From JBBEBE01 sp040882505 (lineage in GTDB: Bacteria; Bacteroidota; Rhodothermia; Balneolales; Balneolaceae), in the NCBI GenBank assembly GCA_040882505.1, contig JBBEBE010000005.1, positions 434,001-498,000 of the forward strand: 64,000 bases of DNA, written 5' to 3'. Made by a program: the position numbers and the translations under genes. Of this stretch, positions 23,943 to 33,103 are shown in pieces (within the stretch, counting starts at the first letter, position 1; the number at the start of each line of letters is the position of its first letter). The notes beneath the pieces are model-generated. The model saw only the letters and a list, made by a program, of their open reading frames with translations, was not told the DNA's origin and did not search any database.

Positions 23943-25847
23943 ATGTCCCCACTTGTCAGACGCCTTTTGTTTGCCTTGGTGTTCGTTTACGGTCTTTTGA
24001 CGGAACCGGTTCAGGGGCAGGACCGGGATCCGGTGGTCTGGGAGGTCGTGTTTGACGGGAATGAGACCTATGATCGTGTTGTCCTCAACAATGTGATTGC
24101 AACGGATACGCCCTCTTTATGGGAGAAGTTGACAGGAAAGACCGGGGACTACCTTGTCAATGAAGATGAATTGCGCCGTGACCGAATTCGTCTGGAGCGG
24201 TATTATCAGCGTCGCGGATTCGACCAGGTCACCGTGAATACGGAGCGCGAACCCGGGGACAAAGAGTGGAAGGAGCGCATTCGTTTCCGGATTTCAGAGG
24301 GGGCTCCTCTCCGTGTCGGTTCCTTCGAGTGGTCGATTGACGGGTCCGTGGAGAGTGCTCGACGTATCCGGGAGAGCGCTCTTTTCCGGAGGGCCGAGCA
24401 GCAGCACAATTTCCAACCGGGGGTTCGATATCAATCGATTCGGGAGTCGGAAGTAACCGGCCTCTTTCTATCGGCAATGGAAGAAGACGGGTATGCGTAT
24501 TCAGTCGCCGATTTGGAGGTGAGCGAGCCCGACTCGCAGGGAGAGGTCGAGATCCGTTTGACGCTCAAACCCGGTCCCCGCATGCGATATGGAGGGTTTT
24601 CGATAGAGGGGGAGTATACGGTCCGGGAGTCGGTCATTCTTCGGGAGACCGGACTGTCACCGGGTGATCTCTATCGGGAAGACGAGATACAGGAGGCACA
24701 ACGAGAGCTGTTTAATCACCATCTCTTCCGATTTGCCACTCTCTCCATCCCGGAAGAGGCGTCACCGGACAGTCTGCTTGATGCCACCATTCGGGTTCGC
24801 CAGCAGGAGCCGCGTGCGATTCGTATTTCTGCAGGGTTTGGACAAGAAGAGAAGTTACGGGGCGAGATTGGTTGGGAACACCGGAATGTGGGGGGATGGG
24901 CCCACCGATTCGGAATATCGGCCCGGGCATCCTTTATCGAACAGCGGGGTGGTGTGGACTATCTGATTCCGTACCTATTCAATACCAAGAGTAGTCTGGT
25001 GTCGGCACCGTACATCCAGAGGCGTCTCGAGCCGGCATTCGAACTCTTCCGGATCGGTTATACCAATAGTATGATCTACCAGCACAGCCGTTCGTTGACC
25101 GGAACCATTAGTTACGAACTCAATTTCAACGAGGAACTCTCCCGCAACCAGGATATCTCCCTTCCCGATTCCATTTTGAGCTACAATACCGGTGCGTTTT
25201 CCGTGACCGGGCTCTATAATACGGTTCGCAGCCGGCAGGGGGAGGGGTGGCATATCCAGCCGGGATTGGAGATTTCGAGTCTCTTCTCCGAAGGGAGCTA
25301 CGCGTACCGAAAAGCGACGATGGAGGTTCGGAACTTTCGGGAACTGAACCCCACCCTGATGTTGGCCACCCGAATACAGGGCGGGGTCATTCATACTCCC
25401 GAGACGGACAGTCTGCCGACCAACATCCGTTTTTTCACGGGTGGAACCAATACGGTTCGCGGCTGGAGTCGCCAGCAGTTGGGCCCGCAACGGGTCTTGT
25501 TGGACGGTGACGGCAGCTTTGAACAGTTTGTTCCGTCGGGCGGGCGTGCATTTTCCGGTATGAATGTCGAGTTGCGGCAGAGCCTGGATGCGATCATTCG
25601 ACGATTCGGGATGGCTGCGTTTCTGGATGGGGGGCAGGTCTGGAGATCGGCCCGCCGGTTGGGAGATCGGCCGCTGCAGTTCGGAGCAGGAGGAGGGATT
25701 CGGTATGAATCCCCCATCGGGCCGGTACGTGTGGATATCGCCTATCAGTTGAACCCGTCGGATGCCGATCGGGGGATCTATCAGGGGGATCCGGTACAAA
25801 AACGATCTCGTTGGGGAATACATTTCAGTATCGGACAAGCGTTTTGA
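23943..25847 (+). CDS. tamA: TamA-like Omp85-family outer-membrane protein
   Basis: Omp85 proteins insert or export outer-membrane components. The 634-residue protein has a signal peptide (cleavage near PVQGQDRD), roughly three POTRA domains between 30 and 290 (e.g. VVFDGNETYDRVVLNNVI, GGFSIEGEYTVRESVIL), and a 16-strand barrel whose lid-lock motif is VRGW in FFTGGTNTVRGWSRQQLGP. It ends in GIHFSIGQAF with the usual terminal phenylalanine. The size and the tamB gene 3 nt downstream identify it as TamA rather than BamA. It is divergent from the B12 operon. Confidence 0.88.
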   Translation: MSPLVRRLLFALVFVYGLLTEPVQGQDRDPVVWEVVFDGNETYDRVVLNNVIATDTPSLWEKLTGKTGDYLVNEDELRRDRIRLERYYQRRGFDQVTVNTEREPGDKEWKERIRFRISEGAPLRVGSFEWSIDGSVESARRIRESALFRRAEQQHNFQPGVRYQSIRESEVTGLFLSAMEEDGYAYSVADLEVSEPDSQGEVEIRLTLKPGPRMRYGGFSIEGEYTVRESVILRETGLSPGDLYREDEIQEAQRELFNHHLFRFATLSIPEEASPDSLLDATIRVRQQEPRAIRISAGFGQEEKLRGEIGWEHRNVGGWAHRFGISARASFIEQRGGVDYLIPYLFNTKSSLVSAPYIQRRLEPAFELFRIGYTNSMIYQHSRSLTGTISYELNFNEELSRNQDISLPDSILSYNTGAFSVTGLYNTVRSRQGEGWHIQPGLEISSLFSEGSYAYRKATMEVRNFRELNPTLMLATRIQGGVIHTPETDSLPTNIRFFTGGTNTVRGWSRQQLGPQRVLLDGDGSFEQFVPSGGRAFSGMNVELRQSLDAIIRRFGMAAFLDGGQVWRSARRLGDRPLQFGAGGGIRYESPIGPVRVDIAYQLNPSDADRGIYQGDPVQKRSRWGIHFSIGQAF

Positions 25848-25850
25848 ATC

Positions 25851-28800
25851 ATGCATGAGAATCTACAACATAGCGAGTCTGCAGGAATGCCGGATCCATC
25901 ACGATCCGGACGTGGGTGGCAACGGGCCGGCTGGTTGTTGATTCTGTGTCTCACCGGTCTGCTCCTCCTTCGTTTGTCACTGAAGAGTGATTGGCTCCTC
26001 GACCGAGTTCGAATGTTGGCCGTGGAGCAGGTGAATCGGCAGTTGAATGGTGAGATAACCCTGGATCGATTGGAAGGGGATCTGCTCTCTGAGTGGACGC
26101 TTTACGGGGTCGAGATCCGGGGAGTGGACGGGACGTCTGTTGGCCGGGCGGGGCGTGTACGGGTGAGGTACCATCCGGTACGGCTATTGACGGGAAAAGA
26201 GTTGGATCTATTGGAGATCGATTCGTTGGACGTCACACTCTCGGAGGATTCGGAGGGGGGGTGGAATGTGCAAAAATTGCTGCCCGAACCCGATTCAACA
26301 GAGCGTTCCGGAGAGCTATTTCCGTTTCGTCTGCATCAGCTGATCCTGGATCATGCCGATCTTTCCGTCTCTTCACCTTCGTTGCCGGATGATTCGTTGC
26401 GAATCTCGGATTTGGCACTGCGAGCGAGTGCGGGGTATCGTTCCGGAGAGTGGGATGTTTCGCTCGGTGATCTGCGAATGCGTCTCCGGCAGGGGCGCTT
26501 GCCACGTGATCTGGATGTGGCCATGGCGGGCGGGCTGGATGGTGAAGAGATCACGTTGGAACGGTTTGTTGTGAGTAGCGGCCGCAGCTGGATTCGAAGT
26601 CGGGGATCTGCACTTTTGAAACCGGACGGTCCGTTGGATGTCGATATCGGATTGGATCCGTTGGCAGTGGAAGATCTGAAAGCGTGGGACCTGGAGGGGT
26701 TGGAGCGGGATGTGACCGCCGACATCCGGTTCTCGGGGACCCTGTCGGAGCCGGTTCTGCGTCTCGATTTGCAGGCCGGTTCAGGATTGCGCCACATTCG
26801 TCTTGAGGGGGCCTTCGAGAAGGCAGAAGAGACGTATGCGATCCGATCACTCGGCCTGGAACTACAGGAACTGGACGGAGTTCTTCTGACCGGGAGAGAG
26901 GGAATGCCGTCCATTCACCATCTGCGACTGGATCTCGCCGGGACGGGGTCGATCTCCGATCCGCTGTCGTCGTCCCTCCAGGCAGAGATGGATCTGGAAG
27001 GTCTTCGGTTGTCGGGGCGAACCCTGTTGGACCACGTTCAATTGGACGGTCGTTTCCAGGAACGGCAGTTCCAATTCAGCGGTCGATTCCATCGCGATCT
27101 GGAGGAGGTGCAAATCGACGGGTCGGGGTCGGTAGCTGCAGATGCCGAACCGGAGTGGGAGTTTGCCCTGAACGGGGACAGCCTCGATCTGCGAACGTGG
27201 TGGGAAGGGGTCACCCGGGAGGTGATTCTTTCTCCGCAATTGGAGGTAAGCGGTCGGGGTCTGGCGTTGGAGGAACCGGTCCGGTTCGATCTGCAGTTGA
27301 ACGACAGTCGGATGTTGCAGGAGTCGATCGATACGCTCCGACTGAGTGGTTCGTTTACGAGGGATTCGTTGTCCATGGATCTCTATGGACGGCCACTGAG
27401 TGGCACGCTTCAAGTGAACCTGCAGGCCAGTCTCCAGCCGGATGATGCCGGCTTTCAATGGGTCGGGCAATTTGATGATCTCAATATCGGCCGGTTTTTC
27501 CCGATGGATGATTTTCCTACCCGACTCAATGGTCAAATAGAAGGGCAGGGCAGCGGATGGAGTCGGGAGATGTTGACGCTTGACGCCGAGATGCAACTGG
27601 ACTCCTCGCAAGTGAACAGGGAATGGGTCGAAACCCTCCGGGGAGAGTTTCAGGTACGAAATGAACGACTTCTCGTGGCACCTCTTCGAATCGAGAGTCC
27701 GATGGTGAGTGGGAGTGTAGAGCTGAATCACCACCTGATGGACGTCTATGACGAACAGAACCGAATGGAGATCGACCTGGAGCTGAAAAACAGTGCGCCA
27801 TTTGCTCCACTGGTCGGTGTGGAAAATTTGCAGGGGAGTGGGTCGGTACGTGCCCGGCTCTACCGGAGTGAAGAGGGGGATCTGCTGTATGAAGGAGAAG
27901 GAGTCCTGACTGAAGTGGTTGTCGGAGAGTTTTTTCGCGGGGAAGAGACCACATGGGACATTTCGGGTGTCCGCTCGGTCGGTTCGGAAGGGCAACTTCG
28001 GTTTCACTCCCGGGAGATGCAGATTCAAGGATACCCCGTCCGGGAGATCGATCTGGAAGCGCGATTGACCGATCTCCAGGATCGAATCCAGGGGGATCTT
28101 CTCTTGACGGTTCTGCAGAGTGAAGACCACGAGGTGCGGTGGGCCGGGGGGCTGTATTGGGGAGTGGACGAGCGCCGGTTAACGAGTCGCGAGCTGGACG
28201 TTCGGGCTCCCCAGGAACGAATCATGCTGATGAATCCATTCGAGGTGGTGATGACCGATTCGACACTCTCGGTTGGGGAGATTCACATGCAGTCGGATCG
28301 GGACGAGGCGTGGATGAAGGTGCAGGTACCCGGGTGGAGTGTAGATCGGAAGGAGATCTCCATGGAGGTAGAGGCGATGGATTTGGCAACGCTTCAGGAG
28401 GCGTTGACGGGTGACGTCTATGGCGAGGCGCTGGCGAGCGGATGGGTGCATTTGGTGGAAGAGTCGGGGGAATGGGAAGGCGAATCCAGGATCGAGTTTC
28501 GTGAGGTCCAATGGGTAGATGCCGGCGTGGACCGAATTCAAATTGACGGGGTTCTGGAAAATGGTGAACTCCGGTTCGAGGGAAGCGGGGAGCAGGAGGG
28601 GGTGGAGTTTCTGGATCTTTCCTTGCAAGTACCTTTTGCACAGGGGGATCCAGCAGGATTTGCGAACACGTTTTTCGACCATCCAGTAGAGGGGAGGATC
28701 GATGTTCGTGGTCGGGACCTATCATGGTGGAGCCGGTTTGTTCCGGCCGATCGTCGTCCGGATTTGGGCGGAGAACTTCAGATCCGGAGTGAATTGAGTG

Positions 28801-30341
28801 GCGTTGCCGGATCGCCCGCATTTGATGGAGGGATACGGGTCGTCAATCCTCGACTTTCCGGGCTGGATCTGGATGATCTTCAAATGGAGTGGGAGTATCG
28901 TCACAATGTGAGTGAATTACGGGTCGACGGATATCTGGATCGGGCAGGTAATCGTGTAGCCACGTTGGAGGGGGTGTTGCCCCTGGAGTTGGATATGCGC
29001 GAGCTTCGACGGTTGGAGCCGGTGGATTCCGATCCGGTCTATTTGGAAGTCCGGAGTGATCAGATTGATTTGGCTCTCTTCTCTTCCCTGTTGCCGCGGG
29101 ACCAGTTTCGCGATCTGCGGGGTCGATTGACAGGGTTTTGGCGAGCGGAAGGGCAGGTCGGGGATGTGGAGTCTACGGGGGAGTGGAGGTTGCGCGAAGG
29201 CAGGGTGCGAGTTGTGCCTCTTAATCTGTCTCTCCAAGGAGTAGAGGCCGATCTGACCATGGCGGGTCGTGAACTGACTCTGGACCGTTTTGTCGTTCGG
29301 AGCGGGCCCGGCCGGGCGACTCTTCAGGGACGAATGGATATTTCGAACGGGTTGAACCCTGAATTGGATCTGTCGTTGACAGCCCGACAGCTTCAAGTTG
29401 CGAATCGTAATAATTTGAATGCGATCATCGATCTGGACAGCCGGTTGACCGGATCCCTTCAAGCTGCTGAATTGTCCGGGAACCTCACGTTTCGAAGTGG
29501 ATTCGTCCAGTTGGAGAACTTTGGGGAAGAGTCGGTCGAAGATGTGGAACTGGAGTCGGACGAATCCGGACCCTCCATGTATGATCAAATGGTCATGGAA
29601 CTGTCGGTCGTATTTGACCGACAGTTTTTTATCCGAAACCGACAATATCTGGATATGGAGGTGGAGTTGGTCGGGGAAGTCGATCTTGTCAAGGAGTCCG
29701 GCGGGGAGTTGGAGATGTTTGGAGCTCTGGAGGGTGTCAATGGGTATGCCCGGCCACTCGGGCGACAGTTTGATCTGGATCAGGCTCTGGTCACGTTCTA
29801 CGGTCCGGTCGACAACCCGGAGCTGGAGATTCGAACACAGCACACCCCTCAGCGCAGTACGGAGGTCGTGACGCTCTGGTACATCATCGAAGGAACGGTA
29901 CAGGATCCGGAATTCAGGTTCGATTCCGATCCCTATCTGGAGCTACAGGATATTCTGAGTTACACTCTTTTCGGCAGACCGTTCTACGCCCTGGAGTCGT
30001 GGCAACAGGCACTCTCCGGAGGAAGCGGGGATTCCTCGGCTGCCGATGTGGCGATGGAGATACTGATTGAGCGGTTCGGAGCCAATGCTGCGCGTCAATT
30101 GGGCGTGGATGTGGTCGAAGTGGAAAACAACCGAACCGGGTCGGGAAACCGAACCACCATTAAAACGGGCTGGTATTTGGGCGATCGAACCTTTTTTGCC
30201 GTACTCAACGAGATCAGCGGGTCGTCTCCGAAAACGCTCTTTATGCTGGAATACATGCTGACGAAGAACCTGGAGTTGCTGGTCACGCAGGGAGATGACA
30301 GTCGTCAGGGGATTGACCTTCGGTGGACACGTGAATATTGA
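25851..30341 (+). CDS. tamB: TamB-like translocation and assembly module protein
   Basis: TamB spans the periplasm as a long beta-groove; the wider AsmA-like family is implicated in phospholipid transfer to the outer membrane. The 1496-residue protein has one N-terminal membrane helix (WLLILCLTGLLLLRLSL), the opening 'LLDRVRMLAVEQVNRQLNGEITLDRLEGDLLSEW', then over 1,000 residues of repetitive amphipathic strands, and the conserved DUF490 C-terminus (DILSYTLFGRPF..., ARQLGVDVVEVENN, YMLTKNLELLVTQGDD). It starts 3 nt after tamA and ends 2 nt before a convergent gene. The long reverse-strand frames inside it are shadows. Confidence 0.9.
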   Translation: MHENLQHSESAGMPDPSRSGRGWQRAGWLLILCLTGLLLLRLSLKSDWLLDRVRMLAVEQVNRQLNGEITLDRLEGDLLSEWTLYGVEIRGVDGTSVGRAGRVRVRYHPVRLLTGKELDLLEIDSLDVTLSEDSEGGWNVQKLLPEPDSTERSGELFPFRLHQLILDHADLSVSSPSLPDDSLRISDLALRASAGYRSGEWDVSLGDLRMRLRQGRLPRDLDVAMAGGLDGEEITLERFVVSSGRSWIRSRGSALLKPDGPLDVDIGLDPLAVEDLKAWDLEGLERDVTADIRFSGTLSEPVLRLDLQAGSGLRHIRLEGAFEKAEETYAIRSLGLELQELDGVLLTGREGMPSIHHLRLDLAGTGSISDPLSSSLQAEMDLEGLRLSGRTLLDHVQLDGRFQERQFQFSGRFHRDLEEVQIDGSGSVAADAEPEWEFALNGDSLDLRTWWEGVTREVILSPQLEVSGRGLALEEPVRFDLQLNDSRMLQESIDTLRLSGSFTRDSLSMDLYGRPLSGTLQVNLQASLQPDDAGFQWVGQFDDLNIGRFFPMDDFPTRLNGQIEGQGSGWSREMLTLDAEMQLDSSQVNREWVETLRGEFQVRNERLLVAPLRIESPMVSGSVELNHHLMDVYDEQNRMEIDLELKNSAPFAPLVGVENLQGSGSVRARLYRSEEGDLLYEGEGVLTEVVVGEFFRGEETTWDISGVRSVGSEGQLRFHSREMQIQGYPVREIDLEARLTDLQDRIQGDLLLTVLQSEDHEVRWAGGLYWGVDERRLTSRELDVRAPQERIMLMNPFEVVMTDSTLSVGEIHMQSDRDEAWMKVQVPGWSVDRKEISMEVEAMDLATLQEALTGDVYGEALASGWVHLVEESGEWEGESRIEFREVQWVDAGVDRIQIDGVLENGELRFEGSGEQEGVEFLDLSLQVPFAQGDPAGFANTFFDHPVEGRIDVRGRDLSWWSRFVPADRRPDLGGELQIRSELSGVAGSPAFDGGIRVVNPRLSGLDLDDLQMEWEYRHNVSELRVDGYLDRAGNRVATLEGVLPLELDMRELRRLEPVDSDPVYLEVRSDQIDLALFSSLLPRDQFRDLRGRLTGFWRAEGQVGDVESTGEWRLREGRVRVVPLNLSLQGVEADLTMAGRELTLDRFVVRSGPGRATLQGRMDISNGLNPELDLSLTARQLQVANRNNLNAIIDLDSRLTGSLQAAELSGNLTFRSGFVQLENFGEESVEDVELESDESGPSMYDQMVMELSVVFDRQFFIRNRQYLDMEVELVGEVDLVKESGGELEMFGALEGVNGYARPLGRQFDLDQALVTFYGPVDNPELEIRTQHTPQRSTEVVTLWYIIEGTVQDPEFRFDSDPYLELQDILSYTLFGRPFYALESWQQALSGGSGDSSAADVAMEILIERFGANAARQLGVDVVEVENNRTGSGNRTTIKTGWYLGDRTFFAVLNEISGSSPKTLFMLEYMLTKNLELLVTQGDDSRQGIDLRWTREY

Positions 30342-30343
30342 GA

Positions 30344-30721
30344 CTATTCGAGGATGTGGTCGTCCCGGATGAGTAACAGTATGGCCGAGTGGGGGACAAT
30401 CAGAAACTTTTCATTTTCGAATTCAATCTCGTGCGCCTGGGTTTTGAGATAGATGGCCAGATCTCCCTCTTGTGCCTGCATGCCGGTAAATTTGGGTTCC
30501 GGCCGCTCCTGCATCCAGGGTTCCTCGTCACTTGCTGCCGGGATGGTGTATCCGGGACCGGTTTTAATGATGTACCCGCTCTGTACCGCCTCTTTCTCCT
30601 GTACGGTGGCCGGAAGGACCAATCCGCTTTTGGTTCGGGACTCCATGTCTCTCGGTTTGATCAATACACGGTCACCGACGACAATGAATTTTTCTACAGA
30701 GTTCAAATAGTCTTGAATCAT
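30344..30721 (-). CDS. Orphan GroES-like co-chaperonin family protein
   Basis: The 125-residue protein contains a GroES-type fold: KFIVVGDRVLIKPRDMESRTKSGLVLP corresponds to the first strand and roof, and the C-terminus (EGDLAIYLKTQAHEIEFENEKFLIVPHSAILLLI) to the closing strands with the EYLIV-like motif. It is longer than the usual ~95-residue GroES, with an insert around EEPWMQERPEPKFTGMQ. No groEL is adjacent. Bacteroidota carry such separate GroES-family proteins besides true groES; their role is not known to me. It converges with tamB. Confidence 0.8.
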   Translation of the reverse strand: MIQDYLNSVEKFIVVGDRVLIKPRDMESRTKSGLVLPATVQEKEAVQSGYIIKTGPGYTIPAASDEEPWMQERPEPKFTGMQAQEGDLAIYLKTQAHEIEFENEKFLIVPHSAILLLIRDDHILE

Positions 30722-30808
30722 TGTGAGAATCGTTCTCGGGTTTAAAATCTATGACGTGGGTAGCACCGATTCAGTCGGGTGGGGAAGATATGGATTTTGA
30801 CAGAGTAG

Positions 30809-30840
30809 TTGTTCCTTGAATTGGAAAAGCCCTATATTTG
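30809..30840 (+). promoter_or_regulatory. Bacteroidota-type promoter for tRNA-Leu
   Basis: TTG (30809-30811) is followed after 21 nt by a perfect TATATTTG (30833-30840). The predicted start lies about 30 nt upstream of the mature tRNA. Confidence 0.65.
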
Positions 30841-30877
30841 GTGCTCTCGATTCCCCGGAGTATTCCGGACGAATGAT

Positions 30878-30961
30878 GCCCTGGTGGCGGAATTGGTAGA
30901 CGCGCTGTCTTGAGGGGGCAGTGATCGCAAGGTCGTGCTGGTTCGACTCCAGTCCAGGGCA
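30878..30961 (+). tRNA. tRNA-Leu (anticodon GAG)
   Basis: This class II tRNA of 84 nt has acceptor arms GCCCTGG and CCAGGGC, a D-arm with AATTGGTAGACGC, an anticodon loop TTGAGGG (anticodon GAG), a long variable arm and a T-loop GTTCGACTCC. The discriminator is A and CCA is not encoded. A strong terminator follows. Confidence 0.96.
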
Positions 30962-30963
30962 CT

Positions 30964-31003
30964 AAAAACCCTGCAAGTCATTGGCTTGCAGGGTTTTTTT
31001 ATT
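30964..31003. terminator. Bidirectional terminator after tRNA-Leu
   Basis: Arms AAAAACCCTGCAAG (30964-30977) and CTTGCAGGGTTTTT (30985-30998) form a 14-bp perfect stem with a 7-nt loop and T-run. The symmetric A/T flanks let it also end the convergent CocE-type hydrolase gene. Confidence 0.93.
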
Positions 31004-31038
31004 GTATCGATTAAACGTTGTCAAGCGGTCGGCTCATC

Positions 31039-32874
31039 TCATTCAAATCCCGGTACGATGGGCAGGGTGATATGGCTCGGATTCGAGCTGCCGAAGTGAA
31101 TGGTTTGGTTGGCAACACGGACCTCGTTGCTGCTGCCCAGAGGTGCACCCGTATTCAGGTTGCGGTCAAACTGCGGAAAATTGCTCGACGTAATGGAAAC
31201 GCGAATGCGGTGTCCCGGTTTGAATACATTGGCTGTACCGGTCATTTCGATGTCGAACTCGTAGACCTGGTTGGGCGTGAGCAGGTGAATCTCCTCCAAT
31301 CCTTGGTGGAATTTGGCTCTCAGCATCCCCTCGGCAACCGGAAACGAGGTTCCGTCCGGATGGACATCGACCAGTTTTACCATCCAATCGGTGTCCCGTC
31401 CGTCCGTGGCAGCATGCAGCTTCATACGGACAGGGCCGGCGATGGTGACCTCCTCGGTCAGAAAGTCACTGGTGTAGACCAGAAGATCTTCTCTCCGCTC
31501 AAGCGGACGCTGGTCTCTCGGACCGGCAACGGTCGGAACGCCACAACAGTTGTTCCCACCCAGGGTTGGAACGGGGTTGTCCGGATCGTAGCGGTAGTGA
31601 TCCGTACCACTACTGGAAGGGCGATCAAAGGTGAGTCTGCCATCTCCCCGAACCGAGTTGGCACCCCGGTTACTCGAGAGGTAGAGGTTTCGATACTCCG
31701 TACCGGGGATCGGATAGTCATCTTCGCCCCGCCACTGGTTCACGCCCATATAGAAGAGTTGGACCGGCTTCTCCTCGCCCACGCCGTTTTCGATCCCTTT
31801 CAGATGGTAGTCGTAGAATCGGAGCTCCTCTTCGAACTGATCCACGTAGGCGACCGGAGTAAAGTCAAAATCCCCGACCTGTTGCGAAGCTCCATGCCCC
31901 CACGGCCCGATTCGTAATCGAGCGCCGTTCCGAGCCGATTGCGTGGCCCCATCGTTTCGCATCCCGATGTACCCGTTGATGGTTCCCATGACGAAGATGT
32001 CGAACCAACCGCCAAAGCTGTAGGCGGGTACCGTCATCTGGTCGAACCGGTTCTCGTCATTGATCTCCTGCCAGTAGTCGTTGAGCCCCTCATTATCGAC
32101 CCAGTCGCGGTAGTGACTCACTTCATATCCGGCGCTGTGAAGATCCATTTCGCGCACCGGCAGCTGCATCAGGATGTTCTCGTACTTCAGCTCCTCGGGG
32201 GTGTACTCTTCGGTATGCCAGAACTGCGGAAGCATGATCCGGTTGGGCATGCGAACCACTCCCCACCCATAGTTGAATGCCAGTCGGTAGGCTCCACCCA
32301 TCGTGATCCAGTTGGAATAGAGGTTGGTAGAGGCAACGGCAGGAAAGATGGCGACCAACGAGGGCGGGGCTTGGGATGCTGCGGCCCACTGATTGTGCCC
32401 CAGATAGCTGCCCCCCTGCATGGCGACATCCCCGTTGGACCAGGATTGTGCTGCGGCCCACTCGATGGAGTCGTACCCATCCACGGCTTCGTCCCGAAAG
32501 GGTTCCCACTCTCCCTCGCTCTCGTATCGGCCTCGAATGTCCATGAAGACCGCGGCATACCCGTTCTGTGCAAACTTGATGAATCGCTCGTGGCTCCCGG
32601 ATCGCTGAACACCGTAGGGGGTTCGGGAGACGATCGTTGGATATTCCCCCGGTTCGGCAGGAAGATAGACGTCGGCATAGAGGATGGTTCCGTCGCGCAT
32701 CTCGACCGGCTGATGACGGAGGATGCGGATTTCGTGACGCTCAACCGGGTCGGTGATTTCGGCATGGGAAGCTAGAGTCGTGGCTTCGGAGTGTTCAGGA
32801 TTCAGAGTTCCGGAAGCGGTTTCAGAGATGCCGACATTCGAAAAGATCCAGAGTAGAAGCAGAAGAAGTTTCAT
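31039..32874 (-). CDS. Exported CocE/NonD-family (S15-like) alpha/beta hydrolase
   Basis: Members of this family are cocaine esterases, glutaryl-acylases and X-Pro dipeptidyl peptidases; substrates differ widely. The 611-residue protein has a signal peptide, then the alpha/beta-hydrolase domain with PVEMRDGTILYADVYLP, TPYG, the nucleophile elbow GGSYLGH, an aspartate in GGWFDIF and the catalytic histidine in IGPWGHG. The C-terminal part is the jelly-roll X-Pro-like domain (GPVRMKLHAATDGRDTDW, KLVDVHPDG). The start MKLLLLLLWIF gives a normal signal. It is divergent from the amidohydrolase gene; a joint role in peptide or amide scavenging is possible but speculative. Confidence 0.9.
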   Translation of the reverse strand: MKLLLLLLWIFSNVGISETASGTLNPEHSEATTLASHAEITDPVERHEIRILRHQPVEMRDGTILYADVYLPAEPGEYPTIVSRTPYGVQRSGSHERFIKFAQNGYAAVFMDIRGRYESEGEWEPFRDEAVDGYDSIEWAAAQSWSNGDVAMQGGSYLGHNQWAAASQAPPSLVAIFPAVASTNLYSNWITMGGAYRLAFNYGWGVVRMPNRIMLPQFWHTEEYTPEELKYENILMQLPVREMDLHSAGYEVSHYRDWVDNEGLNDYWQEINDENRFDQMTVPAYSFGGWFDIFVMGTINGYIGMRNDGATQSARNGARLRIGPWGHGASQQVGDFDFTPVAYVDQFEEELRFYDYHLKGIENGVGEEKPVQLFYMGVNQWRGEDDYPIPGTEYRNLYLSSNRGANSVRGDGRLTFDRPSSSGTDHYRYDPDNPVPTLGGNNCCGVPTVAGPRDQRPLERREDLLVYTSDFLTEEVTIAGPVRMKLHAATDGRDTDWMVKLVDVHPDGTSFPVAEGMLRAKFHQGLEEIHLLTPNQVYEFDIEMTGTANVFKPGHRIRVSITSSNFPQFDRNLNTGAPLGSSNEVRVANQTIHFGSSNPSHITLPIVPGFE

Positions 32875-33038
32875 AGGGGGGAGGGCTGGGTAAAGGGTTA
32901 CCGGGAAAGAGTATAAAAAGAGGAGATAAAAACAAAATCGGGCCTGCCGGAAGACGTGTACGACGTGTACATCCGCAGCATTTGTGACCGGGTTGCGTTC
33001 AGGGATAGTTCATCCAAAAACATCCATATCGACTTCAG

Positions 33039-33067
33039 TTGGCAGTTTCGGGAGTTTTCTTTAAGAT
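33039..33067 (+). promoter_or_regulatory. Sigma-70-like promoter for the amidohydrolase gene
   Basis: TTGGCA (33039-33044), a 17-nt spacer and TAAGAT (33062-33067) precede the start codon by 36 nt. Only sequence match supports this; this phylum usually prefers TAnnTTTG at -7. Confidence 0.35.
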
Positions 33068-33103
33068 GCGTGGGCAGACCCTGTATAACCAACCCTCTTT
33101 CTT

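Noticed and set aside
23617..23952. Upstream extension of the btuB frame (112 extra codons)
   Set aside because: The stretch is the cobalamin riboswitch read in frame; residues show no signal peptide or receptor features until the Met at 23616.
26862..28130. 422-codon reverse frame inside tamB
   Set aside because: Composition is His/Pro/Arg-rich antisense of a beta-repeat gene, with no domain and no ribosome site; tamB is continuous and coherent.
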